Of a stretch of DNA of 64,000 nt, positions 52,501-62,385 are shown in pieces. Under the pieces are notes generated by a model, which was not told the origin of the DNA, did no database searches, and worked only from the letters and a program-made list of their open reading frames with translations. Numbering within the stretch: position 1 is the first letter of the stretch; every line of letters begins with the position of its first letter. The stretch lies in contig JAQGBZ010000108.1 in the NCBI GenBank assembly GCA_034687125.1, positions 62,001 through 126,000 on the forward strand, written 5' to 3'. This DNA comes from Neelides folsomi (Eukaryota; Arthropoda; Collembola; Neelipleona; Neelidae). The translations under genes were made by a program, and so were the position numbers.

Positions 52501-54580
52501 TCAAGTCACGAAATGAGTTTAAATTTTCATCTCCTCACGACTCGCCCTTCCTCCTCCAACTAACTTGAACTGGAGACGAGGTTAAAGATGACTTTAAATT
52601 TTAATGATAACACTACAGATGTGTTAAAACCCATTTTGCCTCTCTTTTAACTCTTTCACTCAGCTCGTTCCAAAACCCTCACTGTCTGTTCGCCTACTGA
52701 ATGGATTTTGGTCAAGAGTCAATAAGATCCTATATTCAAATTTATTACTCTCCTTATCACGGTCAGCAATCATTTGAGTTCAGATCTTCATCCAACCCGT
52801 TCTTTTGACTCTTCTTGGCTTAATATCAAAATTGACTTACCTCACTTTATTACAATCTTCAGAACATCAGTCTTTTTTCCATTAGCAGAACTAGACAGAT
52901 GAAGTTAAATGATTCTTTGACGTGTGCACAATTGTAAGGTATGTGTACGTATGATATGTGTTATGTAGTGTATTACTGTATTGTAATGAATTCAACTTGT
53001 TCCAACTTGGGGAAGGGAAATTAAAGGGAATAAATTGGAAAACCACCTGTCTTTTTAATACTTTTTTAGAACTCGAGCGGTTCTTGTCGATTGAACTGAA
53101 CATTAACCATAACTGACGTGAGTCATTCTGTAGGAAGACAAAATATACACACGTTTGGTAATTTGACACGAAAGTATGAAATAGCAAGTGAGGAGTTGCA
53201 AGCCTTATAGGAGACTGTTTATTACTCTACGTATTGAATTAACCACTCGGGGTATCTTTACAACACTTACCAGACCAGGGCCACTGCTACGGAGTTTGAA
53301 TGCAGATAAAGAGGTGGGGACCAAATGTGGAAAATGGAACCATAACGTGATGAATATATAAACCGCAACTGTATTATAGGACTCAGGTTGTAAATATAGT
53401 AAATATCACATGGAATAAAAAACCACTCGGATCTCAATATGCTTCGAATTATTCTGTTCAAAGAATTCCCAATTGTATGGATTTTTTGGTGATTGACTGA
53501 TTAAAAATGCATAAAGGATTCATTATTTACATGTGCGTGGATGAATGGGAAAATGAGATTAAACAGATCCGAATTGACGTTATTCACATTTTTACGCCAT
53601 TAGACAAAAGCAAATAATATAATTCGACAATGCCTTCAAATCATGCTTACTTTTATTTAAAAGATAAATTTTAATTTTATTAAAATTATTTATTTTCTTA
53701 CACGGCCAAAAGATAAATTTCCAAAATTAAAGGTTAAATCTGGATAATTTTAATATAAAAAGTTAAAATAAAAACATTTCAAATTATGTAATTTTTAGTT
53801 TAGTTACCCCTTGTGTCAATTGAGTGTGTAATTAGAATTAGGTATATGAAATATTGAATGAGTTTGAGTGTCGTGAGACCTGAGGATAAATATTTTATCG
53901 ACTTCGGTGTGACTCACCTTGTCAATAGAAAACAGATGGTGAGGTCTCGCAATTGCACTTTGATTATTTTAAACCCTTAGAGGAAGAAATAAAAATTATA
54001 CTTCACATGTGACAACTGTAACATTTACAAAATGAATTAATGCACATCATTGTCTTCAACCATTCCACATGAACACTTTCAACTTGGTATGCAAAGTGTG
54101 TTGATGAATTATAAATTATAACATAACATGCATATCCATCTATCTTATTTATATGATGGATTACAGTATTATATATTATATGCACTTGTAAGTATGTAAC
54201 GTTACATTTAATATATTATAATTGATATCATGTTCTCTCGCTATAATGTAAATGACGCATATGCCAAATTCATCATCAGTTCCTTGATATTAATCTCGAA
54301 TGATTCCAACCAAGAATGTGTGTTTTGTAAATGGCAGATGAGGACATTTGAGGATTAGTTTAATATATTTAATAAATTCTTTGATTATGAAAGCCACCCA
54401 CAAAGCGGAGAATAAAGTAGCACTCAACTTTCACAATTGATCTTCAATTATTCGCAAATGAAACAATGAGACCTCCTACTCATTATTTAATCCAAAGCTC
54501 CCATCAATCTTCAGTTAATCTTCGATGCTAAGAGCTCCATTGTAAATAATTTAGCATATAAGACAATTTACATTTTACAA

Positions 54581-54621
54581 AGATCATTGTATTAGATCAT
54601 TGTAGTGAGATCATTGTATTA
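54581..54621 (+). repeat. Three-copy tandem repeat of about 13 bp
   Basis: AGATCATTGTATT-like units start at 54581, 54594 and 54608. Confidence 0.8.
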
Positions 54622-55125
54622 AGATTGGTCGTCCCAAACTGATAGCTTTGAAACAGAAGAATCGACAGTTTTAAAGACATTAGAGAGATAAAGATAAAGT
54701 ATTGAATATGATTGTGTGTGATAATGATAATGTATGGTTTTGAATGTGTATTGAATGTATATTGAATATGTATCAAGAGGACGAGGAAGTCGATTGTCAA
54801 CATTCCTCAATATGGCAGAATGATCGAATGGAACCTTGTCATATTTTTCCTCTTGAACATAAAAGTCGAAGGTAGCCGAAGAGTTCACGTTTCTTCCCCG
54901 CCTTTAACTCTCCATGATGAGTTGACATGTCCAACCATTGTAATGGCCATATGGTTCTCATATGGTTCTTATATTGTTTCTCATAAGGGTGGAGCTTCCA
55001 TTTATCAGCCGACGAGCGTCTTATTAAATCTCCAAAGACCTCATCACGAAAACTTAATATTATATGCAAATAAGATGGAGTTTGATCCAACATGTTTGGA
55101 TTTCCTCCTTCGTCCCAATTAGGAA
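54600..55125. other. Region with overlapping open frames on both strands
   Basis: Plus-strand frame 54820-55122 (100 codons) overlaps minus-strand frames 55093-54839 and 54888-54597. The last contains a protein-like segment, FDFYVQEEKYDKVPFDHSAI, then LRNVDNRLPRPLDTYS. No good donor follows it, so it was not added to the PDZ gene model. It lies in the exon 2/3 intron. Confidence 0.15.
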
Positions 55126-57284
55126 GACACAGAAGGGATATGATATTTATGTATTCAATATTATTCAGTAATTCAGCATATTGGATATATTCAAATTAAA
55201 TTATTTTTACTAGCGCAAGGTCTTGTACAAAATTGGTCTCAGGAGTGACGAATCCATAAATAACAATGTCATCTCCTCACGCACCTCCTCAACTTATACA
55301 ATCAATTTCAATTAGAGGAAAATTCTCAATTACCATTTTCCATCTATGTAAACAGTACACCTATGCCAAATTTACTACATAAACATATGGTAAATGTAAT
55401 ATAAATAAATTAAATATTTGAATATATGGATTTACAGTATTTATTCATATCTCTATTTATTAACATTGACCCTGTGAAACTGTAGGGGATGGGAAATGCT
55501 AAAGCGGAAGAATAAGGAAATGTCTCTTACTTGAAAAAATCATTTATGGATTAAGATGGAAGTGATAGATGCGCTCATTTGGTCCAATGAATTTTCCTTC
55601 ATTCTTGTATTGATGATGAATTGGAATTGAATTGAAGGGACGTCTCCTCCTGAATACTTATTATGTTTATGATGAGTTCGCAGTGCTCTTTAAAATGTTA
55701 ATTGGACAGGGAGCGGCCACCAAGTTTGAACTTATTCCAATACCTCAGTTCAAGATCCACTACACACGTGTACTTAATATATGTAAAGGTAAACTAAATA
55801 ACAACACTACAGGTGTAACTGTATAAAGAATATCGAGAGAACTTTCCTTCTGACTTCCTCCTTCATTTGTCTATCAAGTGACTCTTGGACGGAAATCAAA
55901 ACAAAAGAAATCAGCTTATAACTTATTTGTCATTTGTTGTCAATTGGCCATTCGCAAAAGCTTGTTGAAAGGACAAATGACAAATTCGAAGAATTAAATT
56001 ACATATTATTTTACATGTATTGGATGGATGCGAAAGAAAATATTGTTTTTCTGTTCTTAGACAATTTGCGTATTTATATTATTTGTACATGTTATTGTAA
56101 TTTGAGGAGTTGTTTTACTAAGAAATTATATGTGAATAATGACATTCAATTTTATGAACAAGTGCTCGTAATATTGAGTAATAGCTTGATAACATAATAG
56201 GAAACTTAAATGACATTTATTTAATGTACTCTACTTCTACTTCAAATTTGGTTGCTTCTGGGAATTAATTTCCTCTGCATTGAATTTAATGCTTTTGTGA
56301 TCAATTCTTGGGAATCTGATTTGGTATTGTATGACTAAAAGGACTTTGGATCAAACACTTAAAGATCAATTAGAGAATGAATTCAAAATATGAACTTTCT
56401 CATGACTCTTGAATGAATTAAATATATTGTACTTGTACTTGTAATAAAGTAATTGTAATTCACTTAAGTATTCGTAATTTTTGTAGTTGTAATTGTAAAG
56501 TTGTTATTAATACTTGAGTAGTTTTTAAATGGAGAGATTAATTTAAGTGGTATTTGATAAGACAATGACAGTCATTTTGCCTTCGAGCTTCCATTCAAAG
56601 AGAAAAAGATATCTATAATTCTAACGGAGAAATTGATTGAATTGAGGTTTGAATAAGTACTTGTAAGCTTTTGGCTTAACTCAAGTGTTAAGTCTTAAGT
56701 GTTTGTACATGAAGTTGCTTGCCTTGCGACGGGCGACGTTAGTTAACGGTTCAATTACTACGTGTAATCTGCGGATGGAATTTTTCACTTTGCCGACTTT
56801 GGCCAATCGTTCATGAATGCAATAAATAATTAGTTATAACTGCTTAAAAACATTATTGTTCAGATTTATTTAATTATTAAAGAACAAAAGGTCACAAGCG
56901 TCGGGGTTTCTAACAATTTAACAATTAGCTGACACCATAATAACAATAACTCATTCGTGTTCAATACCCAGAGACGATGGTTTTTATAACGAGTGTTGAA
57001 CATAATTTTACTAATTTTGTAAGTCAATGAATATTTCAAGTAGATTGTTTGACGAACATTTATATTTATTTATGAAATGAATGTTGTATCATATTTATTA
57101 TTAAAAATTTTAATCGGTGAGATTAAAATTACATTAACACGACTTGTTCCAATAAAAATTGTCTCAAGTTATTTTATTTGTTCTGCCTTTGGGGATTTTT
57201 TATACAGTACAGTTATAGTTTTTTACACTATATAACATACAAACTGTAATGTACAAAAGAATAATTACACATACATACATAATT

Positions 57285-58000
57285 AAAATATTTTATGATA
57301 TTTTCTCATGTGCTGTTTTAAAGTTCCCTTTTGTAAACATGAATATTTACATATATTACATTTGTATGGTTTTTCTCCTGTATGAGATTTCAAATGGCTT
57401 TCTAAACTTGTCTTCCATCCGCATGAAAATTTGCACATATTGCAATTGAAAGGTTTTTCTTTGGTGTGGCTCGTAATGTGTCTCTCTAAGTCTCCATACT
57501 GAACACACGAATGATTACAAAATTGTCAGTTACTTCTTGATGAATATTTACATATTTGGCATTTATACGGCCTTTCTCCCGTGTGCCTTCTTATGTGGTT
57601 TATTAAAGTATCTTTCTGTCTGAATGATTACACATTCTGCAGTTGTATGGTTTTTCTCCCGTGTGAATTCTTGAGTGTTTGTCCAAATTTCCCTTCATGC
57701 TACACGTATATTTGCATCATTTACAATTTTATGGTTTTTCCTCGGTGTGAGTTCGGATGTGAATTTTCAACTCTTGAGCCTTCCTGAAAGAATTCTTACA
57801 TATTTTGCAGACAAATGGTTTTATGGTGTGTGCTTTCATTTGACGATTAATTTACATTCCACTCCCTTATACTGAACTAATACGCATTTGCATAAGTAAT
57901 ATATGGTACATTCGAAATTCGAATGTTATTCTCTCGTGTGTAATCTCATTTACGTTTATAAACTTATTTCCCACTTGGTTGAATATTTTTGAATATTCAA
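57285..58000 (-). pseudogene. C2H2 zinc-finger array E (decayed)
   Basis: The minus strand reads finger units beginning near 57840 (MKAHTIKPFVCKICKNSF), but it meets stops in a unit equivalent to [11 protein letters not shown], where the sequence reads KP-stop-NCK-stop. A frameshift and a partial finger follow near 57620 and 57530. The last two fingers, with CNMCKFSCGWKTSLESHLKS and CNICKYSCLQKGTLKQHM, are well preserved. Weak traces continue upstream to about 58000. It lies in the exon 2/3 intron of the PDZ gene. No intact protein is possible from this copy without repeated frame changes. Confidence 0.8.
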
Positions 58001-59076
58001 TTGACTTGATGTTTCTCAATTGTTTTGTTCATTTAACAATTTATATAAATATTCACACTAGATTTTAGGTATGTAGTAAATCCTTGATCGACACTGTGCA
58101 GACTGTGCCCATTTTAGAGTCCACAAATGATATACTCTATGTAAGATATTCAAAATTGAATAGATCATAAACTACATAAAAAGTACCTACAAAATTCAAA
58201 AAAGTATTTTTATATTTTCCTGTAAATTCAATTTACATTTGATCCTTGAACTCAGCGATTATAAAATTAATCCTTTCATTATTTGACACTTCATTCTTTC
58301 AATTTAATTTATAAATACTTTTTACTAAAGGGCTTTAGATTATTTATTTTTGTGACTTATTTATTTGATTTTTGAAATACATAATACCTACTTATGTGGT
58401 ATAAATAAATGTTGTCCCATTTATTAATTGCTACACTAAATGTTAGATCAATGTCATATATGACACAAACAACTTAAACTTATTGTTAATAATACTGCCT
58501 TAATATGATTTGAAAGTTATATATTAGCAAGAAGTGTTATGTTAAATTGTCAAAGAGTGATGTAACAACTACAATGATAATTGAAAATATAAAAATGGAA
58601 ATCAAATTTAAAAGTGCATTAAGTACTCTTTATTACGTTTGTTAATTTCACATTAACTAAATTAATAACATTGATCAATCTATTTATCCAACATTAGGTA
58701 CGTTGTCAACTCCGCAATTATCATAAAATGTATTGAAATGTAAAATGATTTGTATTCTTCATCTCCCCAAACTTGTTCTTTACAATTATTAAGTACTCTA
58801 CTGTATAATAATTAGCAAATACAAACTAGGGATAATATTACATATCTGTATATTTATGTATATTAATAACATTATTGTCAATTCATTTGCTTAAAGCCAC
58901 ATATTGTTAAAGCTTGTTAATTTTTACAATGACATACTTAAATATTTATTATAATAGATTATCTGAAAAAATTTATGAATCTTATATTTTAAAGTTTTAC
59001 ATAGGTATACATTACATTATATTATACTGAAATTGAATATTGGTATTCCATATATCTTCGATATGAAGAAAACTTT

Positions 59077-59135
59077 GTTTTTATTAAATATTTTATTTTT
59101 ATTAAATATTAAACTTTTATTTTATTAAATATTTA
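59077..59135 (+). repeat. AT-rich tandem repeat
   Basis: Three imperfect copies of TTTTTATTAAATATT. Confidence 0.75.
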
Positions 59136-59308
59136 CAGTTATAAAGTAAAGACAATAATTGAGTAATTAGAAGACGAATTATGTATTAGATTGTAAAATC
59201 CTCATAATACATAAAAAGTTTTTGGAATAATCTGAATATTTAGCAAATGTTAACAAAGCAAAAGAATAAAAATGATTATCTAAATAGAACGTTTAATTTT
59301 AAACCGAC

Positions 59309-59516
59309 TTGTCCAATTGTTCACAAGAGATTGATTTTGAGCTGAGCTGATTAGGAAATAATTTGTTAATTTTGGGCCGAAGGACTTCGCGCCGAGCCAC
59401 GTGCATTAAAATCCCCCCAGACTTGATGCCTTTAAAGATGTTAAGTGCTTCAGCATGCGTAGCGTCTGCCATTGGCCAACACGTCCCATCGTAAGTGATT
59501 GACAATATTTCATCCC
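59309..59516 (-). CDS. PDZ scaffold gene, exon 2: C-terminal half of PDZ1
   Basis: The acceptor TTTTATTTCCAG is followed by the continuation of PDZ1: GDEILSITYDG, then HAEALNIFKGIKSGG and the final strand ILMHVARRE. This joins exon 1 in phase 1 without disturbing the domain, so the acceptor is well supported. The 3' end is uncertain. The frame runs into TAA at 59299-59301. Two GT sites precede it: one after 59309 (phase 2), used here because it matches exon 3, and one after 59305 (phase 0). Neither resembles a strong donor. A transcript that reads through to the TAA would make a short product ending just after PDZ1. About 25 residues after the domain are Ser/Lys-rich linker. Confidence 0.8.
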
Positions 59517-60639
59517 CTGGAAATAAAAGAATGGTCAGCATCATTCAGCTTAAGATTGGTGATAAAGAAAAAAGATGGATTGAAAATTGAAATGCAATTA
59601 TGAATCTTTTTTATCGACTGACAACTGCTTCTAATTACAATTAGATCCCGCCTGTCATTTATAAGCCTTTATGACGAATGTATGCATTCAATTTGTGTCA
59701 ATTCTATACATAAGTCTTACATAAGATCATACAATATAATATACAAATAATATTTAGGTACAAGTATAGATATATGGTAAATATATTAAATGTTAATAAT
59801 ATTAATGAATGGATTGTCCAATGAGATTCCCAATCACCAGATCAATGTTAATCCTTTCCTTAAATGTTTGTATTCAAGAGCGTAATCATGTTAAATGATT
59901 GTGAAAGAAGGAGCTTTGTTTTATTAAATATAATTTTATTAACCGTTTAATATTACTTGTGGGAATTAATCCTTCGGAGTCAAACTTGGGCCCATGTCTA
60001 ATTTGCATGGACATATTAATCTTGAGATAATGGGTTTCTTAAGGAGAGACATCTCACAAATAGTTTGAATGCTATTTTGGATTATCTATTAAACTCATCA
60101 TCATCATGGAGGAATAATGAAGTACATGATGTGCATTCAATAACAGATTAATATTTGATGATAAGATCTGTACAATGGGATTTGGATCATGGGAATGAGC
60201 TTTGATTGTTTGGGGCTTTGAGGGCTGAGGTAAGATCCAAACAAAGATGACCATTAAATAGGGGGATGTGAACAGGTAGATGCAAGGGATGTTTGGAGGT
60301 AAGATGAGATGAGATGATGAGAATGAGAGAGAAATGGAAAGGATTAATGGAACTCTTGCGACTCCTCGCGTAGCAATTGAGTTTCATTGTTGGATTAACT
60401 TGTTGAATAATCACCAGGATAAAATTTATTTGATACATTATAAATTATAATTTTGTTTAACATGATATAATCTAATTTATGGATTTATGTAAGATATGTA
60501 CAGATACTTTTAAAAGCTTGTCCAGAGTTTGGTTCGTTTTTAATTGATCATTGATTGGAAAAAGATGAACCAAACTCAGAACCACCTTGTAATATAATTA
60601 AATGAAAGACAGTTAGAAGAGACAAAGGAGAATATTAAC

Positions 60640-61313
60640 ATGAAAATTTTTACACTTTTAAGGTTTTTCTCTTTTGTGAGTTTTTATATGGTAATTTATA
60701 CTTTGTTTCCATTTGGAAGAAAATGTGCACAACGTGCACTTGTATGGTTTTTCATCAGTGTGAATTTTCATGTGCTCTAATAAATATGCTTTCTCTACAC
60801 ATGAATATTTGCATATATTACAATTACTTAAATATTTTTTCTCCAGTGTGAGTTCTTATGTGAATTTTCAAACTTCCACTTTGTGAGCATGAATATTTGC
60901 AAAATTTACACTTGAAAGGTTTTTCCTTCGTGTGAGTTCTAGTATGGATATCTAAATATGCATAATTTCGGCACGAATAATTGCAAAATTTACATTTGTA
61001 TGGTTTTTCTCTGGTGTGACTAGTCATATGGAAATTTAAACTTGCATTTTGGTCACTTGTATGGTTTTTCTTCGATGTGAGTTCTCATACGAGTATTTAA
61101 TTTCTGTCGGCCTGTATAATCGCATATTGTGCATTTGTATGGTCTTTCCACTTTGTGAATTCTTGTATGGATATTTAAGTTTGTTTTCTCATTGCAAGAA
61201 AATTCGCATAAAATGCATTTTAACGGTTTTCCTTTTTTGTGTGATCTAATATGATTTTCTAAAATGCTTTTTGATCCAAAACACTTTTTACAAAAAGTAC
61301 ACTTTTCACTCAT
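60640..61313 (-). pseudogene. C2H2 zinc-finger array F (frameshifted)
   Basis: An ATG at 61313 starts MSEKCTFCKKCFGSKSILEN, the clearest version of the family first finger, and the frame is open for 86 codons. It ends where the Cys half of one finger has been deleted, after HIEEKPYK. A second open block at 61027-60824 carries two intact fingers (CKFCNYSCRNYAYLDIHTRT and CKFCKYSCSQSGSLKIHIRT). It ends at a frameshift after TGEKIFK, and further fingers follow in another frame to about 60640. An 86-residue peptide from the first block could still be made. It lies in the exon 1/2 intron of the PDZ gene. Confidence 0.8.
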
Positions 61314-61750
61314 GTTCTACTAATAAAATAATAAAATATTTAAAATATCAAAGTAATATTTTGCTATATTTATACTTTAATAATACGAACCTAAGTATGT
61401 ATTCACTTTGTGTCAAAAATGATTTTATTTTCAATTATTATATTATTTGTACTTTGTGAATGATGAGTTTCAAATTTTCCAACTGAATATATCAGTCTTT
61501 CTTAGTATGTGCTGTAAATTATAGCCTTACCTAAATAGATTTAAGTACTTTTATAGTTTTAATAATCACCACCAAGCTATATTCGTAAATATGTATTATA
61601 TAATAATATAATATTTATAATAAATATGTAGGTATAAAACCACAAATAAAATAATGCATGTATACTCAAAAAGGTATATATAAATCTTATGTATGATATA
61701 ATGATATAGTAGCTCTGTAACCTGTAAAGTTCTTTCCTCTAAAAATAAAT

Positions 61751-61893
61751 ACTTATTCTCGGTCATTGAATGAGCTGGACTTTGCGGGTGCCATTTTAAA
61801 AATTTATTTATTTAGTCTGCTTAGCGATTGCTGTAGCGAATTCATCGCTAAAGCACCCGCGAAGTCCAGCTCGTTAGTGGACAGAGAATAGGT
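61751..61893. mobile_element. MITE-like element with long imperfect terminal inverted repeats
   Basis: The left arm reads ACTTATTCTC...TGAGCTGGACTTTGCGGGTG. The reverse complement of the right arm reads ACCTATTCTC...CGAGCTGGACTTCGCGGGTG. The arms are about 42 nt each with a few mismatches. The centre includes a smaller palindrome, TAGCGATTGCTGTAGCG to ATCGCTA. There is no coding capacity. The arms are clearly GC-richer than the surrounding sequence. No convincing target-site duplication is visible. It could be a nonautonomous DNA transposon or a hairpin-forming RNA gene. No second copy was noticed in this window. Confidence 0.5.
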
Positions 61894-62385
61894 AGTTGTG
61901 TATTATAAATACGTAAGTAATACCTCCAAACGGATTACTATGATCCATTTTTTAGATTTTTATATTGATAAAATTCATTTCATCTACATCTTCCATTCCG
62001 CCAATCCCACCCGACACAATTTAATGGAGATGAAAAGCTGAGAGAGAAAAAATCAATGAAGCCTATATGACCAATAAATATGCTTGCAAATATCATATAA
62101 AACGGAAGAGTTCCTTATTCCCTTCAAATTCTTCGACGTTTCCAAAATTCAAAAACTCTGAAGAAAATGGCCCTTCATGAAACTTTCGCATTTTCATATC
62201 TCAATTTTTCAATTTAAAATTTTAATAATATGAGAAGCGGAAGGGGAACGAGAAAAAACCCATTATCATTTGATTCATTTCAAATATCTCCTCTCAAACC
62301 AATAATATGCGGATGGATCATAATCATAAAAACGAAGATCTAAAATCTCCTAACTTATATTTTAATTAAAAAGTGTAAAAAATAC

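Larger units (their letters stand above)
48487..59308 (-). other. PDZ gene intron, exon 2 to exon 3 (phase 2, 10.8 kb)
   Basis: It contains zinc-finger array E, the overlapping open frames at 54.6-55.1 kb and three small repeats. Its splice sites are weak at both ends, so an undetected exon may lie inside. The rest is AT-rich spacer. Confidence 0.55.
59517..62385 (-). other. PDZ gene intron, exon 1 to exon 2 (phase 1)
   Basis: Bounded by GTATTT and TTTTATTTCCAG, and splitting PDZ1. It contains zinc-finger array F and the MITE-like element. No other feature is supported. Confidence 0.85.

Noticed and set aside
57249-57875. Plus-strand open frames with many Cys residues
   Set aside because: Antisense of zinc-finger array E; the Cys-rich look comes from reverse-complemented finger codons. 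The same applies near 29.5-30.0, 43.1-43.4 and 61.05-61.25 kb.
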